A stretch of 64,000 nt of DNA from Hymenobacter citatus (lineage in GTDB: Bacteria > Bacteroidota > Bacteroidia > Cytophagales > Hymenobacteraceae), in NCBI RefSeq assembly GCF_014333615.1, contig NZ_JACSCY010000012.1:1-64000 (forward strand), in the 5' to 3' direction. Of the stretch, positions 1 to 8,169 are shown one piece after another (within the stretch, counting starts at the first letter, position 1; every line of letters starts with the position of its first letter). The notes beneath the pieces were generated by a model. The model saw only the letters and a list, made by a program, of their open reading frames with translations, made no database searches and was not told the DNA's origin. The translations under genes and the position numbers were made by a program.

Positions 1-75
1 CAGACACCGTATCTTACTCACCAACAGCTCCTCCAACCTAACGCCCTAAACTGTCCAGCGTAATCGGACCACCTC

Positions 76-2220
76 ATGCTCACGCTAAGCCAAGTGGAAA
101 AGCTGGCGGCCAAAGAAGAAATATCGGAAGCGCTGATTGCCTACCTGAAGCAACTCCGGCTGCGTGGCGTCTCTAGCTCCGATAACAGGCTGGGAAATTT
201 GCGCGCTAAAATTCAGGATATCCTGAGGGCCAGCGGGGTCGCAGAGCTGCCCGTGGTTGTTTTTCCTACCGATGATCTGTTTGGCGTAGCCTTGAATGAG
301 TTTGTGCAGGGGCTGCACGGTAGCGATGCGGATGGATCCTGGTTGCGGCTATTGCAACTGTGCCAGAATGTGAGTGGAGCGCAACCTACGGGCAAGTTTC
401 AGAAAGCAGCGGCAGCGGCTGTAGCCGCGGTGGGGGCAGAAAAAGTGGCGGCTCAGTATGAAGTCTGGCTGAATGGCCTGACGAAACTACCGGTGCAGGA
501 GCTGAACCGTACGCAGCACTATGGTAGCTATACCTACACCCACACCGAATGGCATTTCTTGAGCACTCCAAACCAGGAGGTTGTAAAAGGTTTGCTGTGG
601 ACGAGCGGGTTGCTGCCCAGTGCTGCGTTGCCGCACTACATAGCCGAGCTAGCGGCGAAGTGCTACCGCAAAACTCCAGGTAAAGGACCCCTGGCGCCGG
701 GCCTCGGCAATGCGTGCCTGTGGGCACTGGCCCAGCGGGGTCAGGCAGGTGTGACGCACCTCTCGCGCCTGCACAGCATTGTGAAGCAAAGCAACACGAA
801 AAACCTTATTGGGCGCTACCTCGAAACCGCGTCTCTGGCGCTGGGCATGACGCCCGCCGAACTGGAAGATATGGCCGTACCGGACTGTGGCTTAGCCCAC
901 GGCCGTGCGCTGCATGAATTGGGCGACTACCGCGCCGTGCTGCAACTGCACACCGGCAAAGTAGAGGTGCAGTGGAGCAAAGGAGATAAAAGCATGAAAG
1001 CGGTGCCGGCGGCGCTCAAACGCACCCACGCCGAGGAGTTGCGTGCGCTCAAACTCGTCCAAGCGCAGGCCCAGCATACCTATACCACGCAACGCGACCG
1101 GCTCGACCGGAGCTACATCATAGATCGGCGCATCACGTGGCCCCGATTTCAGTGCTACTACCTGGAACATGGGCTGATGGGTGAACTAACCCGGCCGCTT
1201 ATCTGGCGTTTTCACCGCCCCGATGGCACCCACCACGACGCGCTGTGGCTTGACGATGCCTGGCGCACCGCGCAGAAGGAGACCCTACCCGAACCCAATG
1301 AGGCCGACACCGTGCAGCTCTGGCACCCCGTGCTGAGTACCACCGACGAAGTGCTGGCCTGGCGCAATCTGCTTGATAGCATACAGTTGCGCCAGCCATT
1401 CAAGCAGGCCTACCGCGAGGTGTATCTGCTTACGCCGCCCGAGGAACGCACGCGCACGTACTCCAATCGCATGGCCGCGCACGTGCTGCGCCAGCACCAG
1501 TTCAGCGCTCTGGCGCGTGGCCGTGGCTGGAACTACCGCCTCATGGGCAACTACGATAAAGGCTACGAATCGGACTCGACTACGCTAGAACTACCCACGC
1601 ACGGCCTGGAAGCGCAGTTTTGGGTGAGTGAAGTTAATGCCGATGGTGCCTGGAATGAAGCTGGTATCTGGAACTACGTGAGCACCGACCAAGTGCGTTT
1701 CGTGAACGACCACGGCCCCGTACCGCTGCCGGAAGTACCGCCGCTGGTGTTTTCGGAGGTGATGCGCGATGTGGACCTATTTGTGGGGGTAGCCTCGGTA
1801 GGCAACGACCCGCTTTGGCGCGACAATGGCGGCCTAGTGCAGTACCGGGACTACTGGCAAAACTACTCGTTTGGGGAGCTAGGCGAAGTAGCGAAAACCC
1901 GCAAGGCGGCCCTGGAGCGACTGGTGCCCCGCATGCAACTCGGAAAGGTGAGCCAGATCAACGGCAATTTTCTGGAAGTGAAAGGCAAGCTGCGTACTTA
2001 CAAAATTCATTTAGGTAGCGGCAATATCCTGATGACGCCCAACGACCAGTACCTGTGCATTGTGCCCGACCGCTCGACCAAAACAGTCACCGCCACCGGT
2101 GTATTCCTACCCTTCGAGGGAGACGCTATCTTGTCAATTATCCTCAGCAAAGCCATGCTGCTCATGACCGATGACCAGATTACCGACCAGACAATTGTGC
2201 GGCAGATCCGACACCGGTAA
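76..2220 (+). CDS. DUF4132 / DUF7737-type protein
   Basis: 714-residue soluble protein with no signal peptide or membrane segment. The central and C-terminal parts resemble the DUF4132 (MolR/WGR-associated) family: a conserved stretch near residues 475-500 (HVLRQHQFSALARGRGW), followed by a DNGG/QYRDYW segment near 585-595 and a C-terminal domain ending in LPFEGD and a hydrophobic SIILSKAMLL helix. The molecular function of this family is not established. An in-frame TAA at position 61 precedes the ATG, so the reading frame is complete, yet the protein is short compared with my recollection of the family (often over 1000 residues). No partner gene is evident: clpS follows after 88 bp with its own promoter. 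Family call from remembered motifs; function unknown. Confidence 0.75.
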   Translation: MLTLSQVEKLAAKEEISEALIAYLKQLRLRGVSSSDNRLGNLRAKIQDILRASGVAELPVVVFPTDDLFGVALNEFVQGLHGSDADGSWLRLLQLCQNVSGAQPTGKFQKAAAAAVAAVGAEKVAAQYEVWLNGLTKLPVQELNRTQHYGSYTYTHTEWHFLSTPNQEVVKGLLWTSGLLPSAALPHYIAELAAKCYRKTPGKGPLAPGLGNACLWALAQRGQAGVTHLSRLHSIVKQSNTKNLIGRYLETASLALGMTPAELEDMAVPDCGLAHGRALHELGDYRAVLQLHTGKVEVQWSKGDKSMKAVPAALKRTHAEELRALKLVQAQAQHTYTTQRDRLDRSYIIDRRITWPRFQCYYLEHGLMGELTRPLIWRFHRPDGTHHDALWLDDAWRTAQKETLPEPNEADTVQLWHPVLSTTDEVLAWRNLLDSIQLRQPFKQAYREVYLLTPPEERTRTYSNRMAAHVLRQHQFSALARGRGWNYRLMGNYDKGYESDSTTLELPTHGLEAQFWVSEVNADGAWNEAGIWNYVSTDQVRFVNDHGPVPLPEVPPLVFSEVMRDVDLFVGVASVGNDPLWRDNGGLVQYRDYWQNYSFGELGEVAKTRKAALERLVPRMQLGKVSQINGNFLEVKGKLRTYKIHLGSGNILMTPNDQYLCIVPDRSTKTVTATGVFLPFEGDAILSIILSKAMLLMTDDQITDQTIVRQIRHR

Positions 2221-2296
2221 GCAAGTATGCAGCTTATCAAGGGGTTATCCCGTTAGAAAGGTGCGGTTGAGGTTGACCTTTTACCCGGTTTTTTCG

Positions 2297-2304
2297 TAAA
2301 TTTG
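2297..2304 (+). promoter_or_regulatory. Bacteroidetes -7 box for clpS
   Basis: TAAATTTG fits the Bacteroidetes -7 consensus TAnnTTTG. A TTG at 2273-2275 lies 21 bases upstream, a reasonable -33 element. Only four bases (CACC) separate the box from the clpS ATG, so the transcript should start at or very near the start codon. Confidence 0.65.
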
Positions 2305-2308
2305 CACC

Positions 2309-2590
2309 ATGCATAGTAACCCGCAAATCGACTACGACGAGGACGTACTACTCCTGGAAGAAACCATCGACGTGCGCGACTTGGTCGTGTACAACGATGA
2401 TGTGAATACGTTTGAGCACGTTATCAAAACCCTGATCGACGTGTGCCAGCACGAGCCCGAGCAGGCAGAGCAGTGCACGTTGCTCATTCATCACAAAGGC
2501 AAGTGCACCGTAAAGCACGGCGCCTATGATGAGCTAACGGGCATGTGCACCGCCATTCACGACCGGGGTATTTCGGCTGACATTCTGTAG
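2309..2590 (+). CDS. clpS: ATP-dependent Clp protease adaptor ClpS
   Basis: 93 residues, the usual size. ClpS delivers N-degron substrates to the ClpA/ClpAP protease in the cytoplasm. The core runs from VVYNDDVNTFEHVI (residues about 28-41) through CQHEPEQAEQCTLLIHHKG to the C-terminal strand; the YNDDVNTF segment supplies the acidic residues that bind the substrate N-terminus in this family. The helix after it carries the ClpA contact surface, with HHKGKC in the place of the usual HxxGxA. The gene is monocistronic, with a near-leaderless promoter upstream and a palindromic family A element downstream. The start is well supported because the promoter box sits immediately in front of it. Confidence 0.95.
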   Translation: MHSNPQIDYDEDVLLLEETIDVRDLVVYNDDVNTFEHVIKTLIDVCQHEPEQAEQCTLLIHHKGKCTVKHGAYDELTGMCTAIHDRGISADIL

Positions 2591-2611
2591 CAGCTTTCCT
2601 CCCGAAAAATT

Positions 2612-2709
2612 CTGTCATCCTGAGCCCGGCGAAGGACCTTATCACCCCCTGTTCGTTGTTAAGAAACGGGCCGGCGGAATATGGTATCTTGCCGGCCTCA
2701 GGATGACAG
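2612..2709. repeat. Family A intergenic palindrome, copy A1
   Basis: Outer arms CTGTCATCCTGAG and CTCAGGATGACAG are perfect inverted repeats. The left arm continues into GAAGGACCTTATCA as in the other family A copies, but the right arm diverges into a GCCGGC-containing segment, so this copy is partly degenerate. It fills the gap between clpS and recR. Confidence 0.85.
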
Positions 2710-2735
2710 TCTATTTTACTCCTTTCCTCTTTTGA

Positions 2736-3350
2736 ATGGAATTTCCCTCCAAGCTGATAGAAAATGCCGTGGGTGAGCTGGCTAAGCTGCCGGGTATTGG
2801 TAAGAAAACCGCCCTGCGTTTGGCCCTGCACCTCCTCAAAGCCGAAACCGAAACCACCAGCAACCTAGCGGAAGCGCTGGCCAAAATGCGCTTCGACATC
2901 ACCTACTGCCAGACCTGCCATAATATTTCCGATACGGAGCAGTGCAGCATCTGCGCCAATAAGCTGCGCGACCACGCCACTATCTGCGTGGTATCCGACA
3001 TCCGCGACGTGATTGCCATTGAGAATACCGGTCAGTACCAGGGCACCTACCACGTGCTGGGTGGCGTGATTTCGCCCATCGAGGGCATCGGCCCCGGCGA
3101 CTTGCACATTGATACGCTGCTAGAGCGCGTGACGGCGCCCGGCTCGGAGGTGCAGGAAGTGATTCTGGCCATCAGCCCTACCATGGAGGGCGATACCACG
3201 GCCTTCTACCTCTCGCGCAAGCTCCGCGACCAGGAAGGCGTCAATATCAGTACCATTGCCCGCGGCATCCCGGTTGGGGGCGAGTTGGAATACGCCGATG
3301 AAATTACGCTGGGCCGCAGCATTGTAGAACGCCAGCGCCAGGCGCGATAA
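2736..3350 (+). CDS. recR: Recombination mediator RecR
   Basis: 204 residues, full length. RecR acts with RecF/RecO to load RecA at gaps and stalled forks. Visible parts: N-terminal helix-hairpin-helix ([17 protein letters not shown], residues 18-34), a four-cysteine zinc site (C58, C61, C70, C73) and a Toprim domain ([16 protein letters not shown], then [16 protein letters not shown]). The ATG lies directly after a CTTTTG sequence and no Shine-Dalgarno is visible. A strong intrinsic terminator follows at 3375-3407, so the gene is probably monocistronic. The upstream palindrome A1 separates it from clpS. Confidence 0.97.
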   Translation: MEFPSKLIENAVGELAKLPGIGKKTALRLALHLLKAETETTSNLAEALAKMRFDITYCQTCHNISDTEQCSICANKLRDHATICVVSDIRDVIAIENTGQYQGTYHVLGGVISPIEGIGPGDLHIDTLLERVTAPGSEVQEVILAISPTMEGDTTAFYLSRKLRDQEGVNISTIARGIPVGGELEYADEITLGRSIVERQRQAR

Positions 3351-3374
3351 GGTATATTATTGCTTCATAAGTGA

Positions 3375-3407
3375 AGCCGCCGGAGTTTACTTCCGGCGGC
3401 TTTTTTT
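3375..3407 (+). terminator. Intrinsic terminator after recR
   Basis: Stem AGCCGCCGGA / TCCGGCGGCT with a 7-base loop, followed by a run of seven T. A longer reading frame of the next gene would start inside this hairpin (ATG-less start near 3371), which argues against that start. Confidence 0.9.
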
Positions 3408-3462
3408 GTGGTAGAGACATAGAGTCTGTTAATTCGACACGCAACACTCAATATTTCCGGGC

Positions 3463-3470
3463 TATTTTTG
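3463..3470 (+). promoter_or_regulatory. -7 box for the aspartate kinase gene
   Basis: TATTTTTG matches TAnnTTTG and ends five bases before the ATG at 3476, giving a leaderless or nearly leaderless message. It supports the 3476 start over an upstream in-frame start at 3371 that lies in the recR terminator. Confidence 0.6.
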
Positions 3471-3475
3471 CCAGT

Positions 3476-4864
3476 ATGCTTACGGTAGAAAAAATAGGTG
3501 GCACTTCTATGAGTGCTTTTGGGGATGTGCTTGATAACATCATCCTGTATGGCCGCGAGGGTGCGGCGCTTTACAATCGCATCTTCGTTGTGTCGGCCTA
3601 TGCTGGTGTCACCAACTGGCTGCTGGAGAACAAGAAAACCGGCGCGCCGGGCGTCTACCACCGTTTTGCCAAGCACGAGCAGTTCCGGCAGGCACTGAGT
3701 GAGGTGAGCGACCAGCTCCAGGAGCTGAACAAACAGTATGAGCCGCTAGGGCTGGATTTAGCCGTAGCCAACGCGTTCATCGCGCAGCGCATCCAAGATG
3801 CCCAAGGCTACCTCGACAACCTAGCCAGCATTCTGGCCTCGGGCTACGTGAGCAGCGAAAACATCTTGCAGGCCGCCCGCGAGATTCTGGCTTCCATCGG
3901 GGAGTCGCACTCGGCTTTCAACTCTGTCAATATCCTGCAAAACCGCGGCATCAATGCTACCCTAGTAGATTTGAGCGGTTTCCATGACGCCACGCCCTAC
4001 ACCATCGACCAGCGTATTCAGAAGGCATTTGGCAGCATCGATTTCGCCTCTACCATCTGCATTGCCACCGGCTATACCAAGGGCACAGAGGGCATTATGC
4101 GGGAGTTTGATCGGGGCTATTCCGAAGTGACGTTCAGCAAGATAGCCGTAGCTGTGCGGCCGCAGGAGGCCATCATTCACAAAGAGTACCATCTGTGCAC
4201 CGCCGACCCTGGCGTGGTAGGGTTGGCCAACTGTGCCCCGGTAGGCTTCACCAACTACGATGTGGCCGACCAACTCGCCGACGTAGGCATGGAAGCTATC
4301 CACCCAAAAGCATCCAAGCCGCTGGAAATCAACAAGATTAACCTGCGCATCAAAAATACCTTCGAGCCGGAGCACCCCGGCACGCTCATCACCGAAGACT
4401 ACGTGAGCCCCACCAAGCGCGTGGAGGTAGTCACCGGCACCGACCGTGTGCTGATTGTAGACGTGTACGACCCGCTGATGGTAGGGGGGGTAGGCTTCGA
4501 CCTGCACATCATGGAAGCCTTTGCCCGGCTGGGCATCAGCTATTCTTTTAAAGCCACCAGCGCCAATAGCATCTCGCTGGTTATCTGGGAGAAAGACTTT
4601 AAGCCGCAGCTGGTAGAAGAGCTGCAAGCCAAATTTGAGAAGGTGACCGTGGAAAAGGCCGCCATGGTCTGTATTATTGGCTCCAATATCGATGAGCCGG
4701 GGCTACTAGCGCGGGCGGCGGGTGCGCTGGCCGGGGCTGGCATCAACATCAAGAGCGCCGGGTTTGCTTTGCGGAAGGTGAATATTCAGTTTTTGGTAGC
4801 TAGAGAAGATTTTAATCCTGCCGTAGTAGCATTGAATGGAGCCTTGTATGCCACGGAAGGATAG
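3476..4864 (+). CDS. Aspartate kinase with two ACT domains
   Basis: 462 residues. Phosphorylates L-aspartate at the entry to lysine, threonine and methionine synthesis. The N-terminal VEKIGGTSMS is the kinase lysine/phosphate loop; the kinase domain runs to about residue 300 and is followed by two ACT domains, one from VLIVDVYDP (about 325) and one from VCIIGSNIDEPG (about 400). The start and overall form (VEKIGGTSM, LDNIILYGREGAALYNRIFV) recall the Ask_Ect class found in ectoine clusters rather than E. coli LysC; this is from memory. No ectoine genes are nearby. The start at 3476 is chosen because the preceding 35 codons overlap a terminator and the -7 box. Confidence 0.9.
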   Translation: MLTVEKIGGTSMSAFGDVLDNIILYGREGAALYNRIFVVSAYAGVTNWLLENKKTGAPGVYHRFAKHEQFRQALSEVSDQLQELNKQYEPLGLDLAVANAFIAQRIQDAQGYLDNLASILASGYVSSENILQAAREILASIGESHSAFNSVNILQNRGINATLVDLSGFHDATPYTIDQRIQKAFGSIDFASTICIATGYTKGTEGIMREFDRGYSEVTFSKIAVAVRPQEAIIHKEYHLCTADPGVVGLANCAPVGFTNYDVADQLADVGMEAIHPKASKPLEINKINLRIKNTFEPEHPGTLITEDYVSPTKRVEVVTGTDRVLIVDVYDPLMVGGVGFDLHIMEAFARLGISYSFKATSANSISLVIWEKDFKPQLVEELQAKFEKVTVEKAAMVCIIGSNIDEPGLLARAAGALAGAGINIKSAGFALRKVNIQFLVAREDFNPAVVALNGALYATEG

Positions 4865-4963
4865 CGGCTATGCTATCATAGGATTATGCAAGGGTAGGGT
4901 AGGGCTTTTTAGGTAGTTCACCGTAATTTGTTCACCTTGCACTCCGCCCTACCTACCCGCCGC

Positions 4964-6634
4964 GTGAAGCTCTCCGTTATCATTGTCAGCTACAATGTTT
5001 GCCACTTTCTGGAGCAGGCCCTGCTGTCGGTGCGCAAGGCAGCGGCTTGTCTGAACGAACCCGTGGAGGTATTTGTGGTGGACAACCACTCGGCCGACGG
5101 CTCGGTAGCGATGGTGCGGGCGCGCTTCCCGGAGGTAGTGCTTATTGAAAACAAAACCAATCCCGGTTTCAGCACCGCCAACAACCAAGCCCTGCGCCGC
5201 GCCCGCGGCCAGTACGTGCTGCTGCTCAACCCCGATACGGTAGTGGAGGAAGATACCTTCCGGCAGTGCTGCCAGTTTATGGACGAGCATCCCGAGGGTG
5301 GCGGCATGGGCGTGCACATGCTGGATGGCCAGGGCCGGTTTTTGCCCGAGAGCAAGCGCGGGTTGCCCACGCCCTGGGTTGCCTTCTACAAAATATTCGG
5401 TCTGGCGTGGCTCCTACCCAAGTCGCGCACCTTTGGCCGCTACCACCTGGGCTACCTCAATAAGGACCAAACCCACGAAATAGACGTGCTCAGCGGCGCG
5501 TTCATGCTGATGCGCCGGCAAGCGCTAGATGAGGTAGGGCTGCTTGATGAGGACTATTTCATGTACGGGGAAGACATCGACCTCTCGTACCGGCTCACGC
5601 AGGGTGGCTGGAAGAACTACTACTATCCCGGCACCCGCATCATTCATTACAAAGGCGAAAGCACCCGGCGCACGAGCATCAACTATGTGTTCGTGTTTTA
5701 CCAGGCCATGGTCATTTTTGCGGACAAGCACTTTGCGCCGGGCAAGGCTAGTGTGTTTAGCCTATTGCTGAATCTAGCTATTTGGTTGCGTGCTGGTGCC
5801 GCCGTGGCCCACCGCATAGTGGCCGGCTGTACCCCTGTGCTGCTGGATGCTGTGGGGGTAGGGGCCGGCCTACTAACCATGCGCGCTTACTGGCCCGATG
5901 CAGCCATAGCAAATCCGGCGGCCGTGCCGGCGTGGGTGGCTACCTGGCTGACGGCCGCCTACCTCAGTGGTACCTACGACCAGCCCCCACGCCTCTGGCC
6001 CATCGTGCGGGGTATCCTGCTGGGCACGGTGGCGCTGTTGGCCGTCGATGGCTTTGCGAAGGCCGGCTACGCGGCGAAAGCCCTGCTGCTGGGCGGCAGT
6101 TGGGCGGCAGCCATGATGGCGGGTTGGCGGATGGCGGTGCATGCCGTACGCCACGGCAGTGTGCACCTGCACCAGTTCCGTGCCCGGCGCGTGGCCATTG
6201 TGGGGTCAGAGAGTGAAAGCAACCGGGTACGCAAGTTGCTGCGGCAATCTGGTGCGCCCGTGTGCGTAGTAGGGCACGTAAGCCCGCGCCCTACCCAAGG
6301 CCATCAGGAGCAACTAGGCACCGTGAGCGAGCTGCCAGCCATCCTGCGCCGCCATCGGGTAGACGAACTGGTATTCTGCGGTCAGGATCTGACGTCGCAG
6401 CAAATTATGACCCTGATGATGCAACTGCCCCAGCGGCTGGAAGTTGCGTATCGCATACTGGCCCATGGAAGCGAGTACATCGTGGGTAGCTCCAGCCGCG
6501 TATCGCCCGGCGACTACTACGCGCCGGAACAGGCGGCCTCTACTTACACACCCGCTCCGGATATGAGCGTGCTGGTGCGCTGCTTCCGGTGGCTGGGCTG
6601 GGTGCCCGAGGCCAATAATGCGCCGCGCGACTGA
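4964..6634 (+). CDS. Family 2 glycosyltransferase with C-terminal membrane and Rossmann-like region
   Basis: 556 residues from this GTG start; a TTG at 4928 would add 12 codons, but MKLSVIIVSYN is the usual family start. The GT2 domain covers roughly residues 1-240, with VVDNHSADGS and the donor-binding LLNPDT motif, and MYGEDIDLSYR near 200; it most resembles rhamnosyl/WbbL-type enzymes that build surface polysaccharides. Several hydrophobic segments follow (about 265-415). The last part, from RRVAIVGSESESNRVRKLL to about residue 520, looks like the nucleotide/CoA-binding-like domain that precedes the catalytic part of polyprenyl-phosphate sugar transferases, but the catalytic part itself is absent. 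Substrates cannot be named. Confidence 0.85.
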   Translation: MKLSVIIVSYNVCHFLEQALLSVRKAAACLNEPVEVFVVDNHSADGSVAMVRARFPEVVLIENKTNPGFSTANNQALRRARGQYVLLLNPDTVVEEDTFRQCCQFMDEHPEGGGMGVHMLDGQGRFLPESKRGLPTPWVAFYKIFGLAWLLPKSRTFGRYHLGYLNKDQTHEIDVLSGAFMLMRRQALDEVGLLDEDYFMYGEDIDLSYRLTQGGWKNYYYPGTRIIHYKGESTRRTSINYVFVFYQAMVIFADKHFAPGKASVFSLLLNLAIWLRAGAAVAHRIVAGCTPVLLDAVGVGAGLLTMRAYWPDAAIANPAAVPAWVATWLTAAYLSGTYDQPPRLWPIVRGILLGTVALLAVDGFAKAGYAAKALLLGGSWAAAMMAGWRMAVHAVRHGSVHLHQFRARRVAIVGSESESNRVRKLLRQSGAPVCVVGHVSPRPTQGHQEQLGTVSELPAILRRHRVDELVFCGQDLTSQQIMTLMMQLPQRLEVAYRILAHGSEYIVGSSSRVSPGDYYAPEQAASTYTPAPDMSVLVRCFRWLGWVPEANNAPRD

Positions 6635-6728
6635 GTAGTAGGCAGCGTAAAAAGAGCAGGTAAAGCGGCGCGGCTTCAACTCAAATCCGTACATTGGCCG
6701 AACTTCTGACCTGTTTCATCCTTTTCGC

Positions 6729-7949
6729 ATGTCCAGCTCCGCTACCTCCGTTGCCTCCGTGTTGTCCGACCGCATCAACGCTTTGCAGGAATCCCAAACG
6801 ATTGCCATGGCCAAAAAAGGCCGCGAACTGGCCGCCCAAGGCGTCGACGTTATTAGCCTGAGCTTTGGTGAACCGGATTTCCAAACGCCGCAGTACATCA
6901 AGGACGCCGCCAAAACGGCCATCGACGAGGGCTACACGTTCTACACGCCCGTGCCCGGCTACCTGGACTTGCGCCAGGCAATTTCCGCCAAGTTCAAGCG
7001 CGACAACAACCTCGACTACCAGCCCGATCAGATTGTGGTGAGCACCGGTGCCAAGCAGTCGCTGGCCAACGTGGTGCTGAGCGTGATAAACCCCGGCGAC
7101 GAGGTAATCGTGTTTGCACCCTACTGGGTGAGCTACGAGGAAATGGTGAAGCTGGCCGAGGGCGTACCCGTACCGCTGATGGGCACCATCGAAAACGACT
7201 ATAAAGTGACGGCCCAGGAGCTGGAAGCCGCCATTACGCCCCGTACCAAGCTCATCATGTATTCCTCACCCTGCAACCCCACGGGCGCCGTATTCTCGCG
7301 GGAGGAGCTAGCGGCTATTGCCGAGGTAGTGGCCCGCCACCCCCAAGTGCTGGTGATGGCCGATGAGATTTATGAGTACATCAACTTTGTGGGCGAGCAC
7401 GTGAGCATCGCACAGTTTGAGGAGATAAAAGACAGGGTGATTACCGTGAATGGCTTCTCAAAAGGGTACGCCATGACGGGCTGGCGCGTGGGCTACCTGG
7501 CGGCCAGCAAGGAAATTGCCTCGGCCTGCGACAAGCTCCAGAGCCAAATCACGTCTGGCACCTGCTCTATTGCCCAGCGCGCCGGTCTGGCCGCGTTGCA
7601 AGGTGGCCGTGCCTCGGCCGATGAAATGGTAGCCGCCTACCGTCGCCGCCGCGACCTGGTGCTGGACCTGGTGCAGGACATCCCCGGTTTTCGCACGCCG
7701 GTGCCCGAGGGCGCCTTCTACATCTTCCCCGATGTGAGCGGCTGCTTTGGCAAGACTACACCCGAAGGCAAAGTGCTGGAAACGTCGGCCGATGTGGCGT
7801 TCTACCTGCTCAGCGACGCGCACGTGGTAGCTGTAAGTGGCGATGCTTTCGGAGCGCCCAACTGCATCCGCTTCAGCACCGCAGCTGCCGATGAGAAGCT
7901 GCAAGAAGCTTTCAACCGTATTAAGACTAGCATTGAGAAGCTGGGATAA
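6729..7949 (+). CDS. Pyridoxal-phosphate aminotransferase, aspartate aminotransferase type
   Basis: 406 residues, class I/II fold. Probably converts aspartate and 2-oxoglutarate to oxaloacetate and glutamate. Seen: SLSFGEPDFQTP near the N-terminus, YTPVPGYLDLRQAI, STGAKQSLANV at the cofactor phosphate site, SSPCNPTGAVFS, MADEIYEYI (the DxxY pair) and the PLP lysine K245 in GFSKGYAMTGWRVGY, and a C-terminal IRFSTAA holding the carboxylate-binding arginine. It follows the glycosyltransferase by 94 bp and is followed directly by a large family A palindrome, so it is probably a single transcription unit. Exact substrate preference (aspartate, aromatic or prephenate) is not resolved. Confidence 0.9.
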   Translation: MSSSATSVASVLSDRINALQESQTIAMAKKGRELAAQGVDVISLSFGEPDFQTPQYIKDAAKTAIDEGYTFYTPVPGYLDLRQAISAKFKRDNNLDYQPDQIVVSTGAKQSLANVVLSVINPGDEVIVFAPYWVSYEEMVKLAEGVPVPLMGTIENDYKVTAQELEAAITPRTKLIMYSSPCNPTGAVFSREELAAIAEVVARHPQVLVMADEIYEYINFVGEHVSIAQFEEIKDRVITVNGFSKGYAMTGWRVGYLAASKEIASACDKLQSQITSGTCSIAQRAGLAALQGGRASADEMVAAYRRRRDLVLDLVQDIPGFRTPVPEGAFYIFPDVSGCFGKTTPEGKVLETSADVAFYLLSDAHVVAVSGDAFGAPNCIRFSTAAADEKLQEAFNRIKTSIEKLG

Positions 7950-8139
7950 TAGTGAGGTTGTGAGTTTGTGAGGTGGTGAGTTAGAAAAGAAGGGTGTCAT
8001 CCTGAGCGCAGCGAAGGACCTTATCACGTTGGGACGAGTCGTTGAGACGTCTGTCGTTCACGCGTGATAAGGTCCTTCGCTGCGCTCAGGATGACACCCT
8101 TCTTCACAACTTCACAAACTCACAATTTCACCACTTCCC
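7950..8139. repeat. Family A palindrome A2 with period-8 shoulders
   Basis: Core inverted repeat 7989-8103 has near-perfect arms of about 35 bp (GAAGGGTGTCATCC ... then AAGGACCTTATCACG). Outside the core, 7951-7982 is a degenerate 8-bp repeat (GTGAGGTT GTGAGTTT), and 8104-8139 is its approximate inverse (CACAACTTCACAAACTCAC), extending the palindrome. It starts one base after the aminotransferase stop and ends at the rfaE1 promoter. Confidence 0.9.
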
Positions 8140-8147
8140 TACCTTTG
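8140..8147 (+). promoter_or_regulatory. -7 box upstream of the heptose kinase gene
   Basis: TACCTTTG is an exact TAnnTTTG. It lies 22 bases before the ATG at 8170. No convincing TTG is seen at the -33 position because the palindrome shoulder occupies that stretch. Confidence 0.55.
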
Positions 8148-8169
8148 CGGCCTTACTAGTCTTTGCGTA

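Noticed and set aside
3476..4864. Ectoine biosynthesis cluster
   Set aside because: No ectA, ectB or ectC genes near the aspartate kinase.
7950..8027. Minus-strand start [11 protein letters not shown]
   Set aside because: Translation of the family A repeat, antisense to the aminotransferase.
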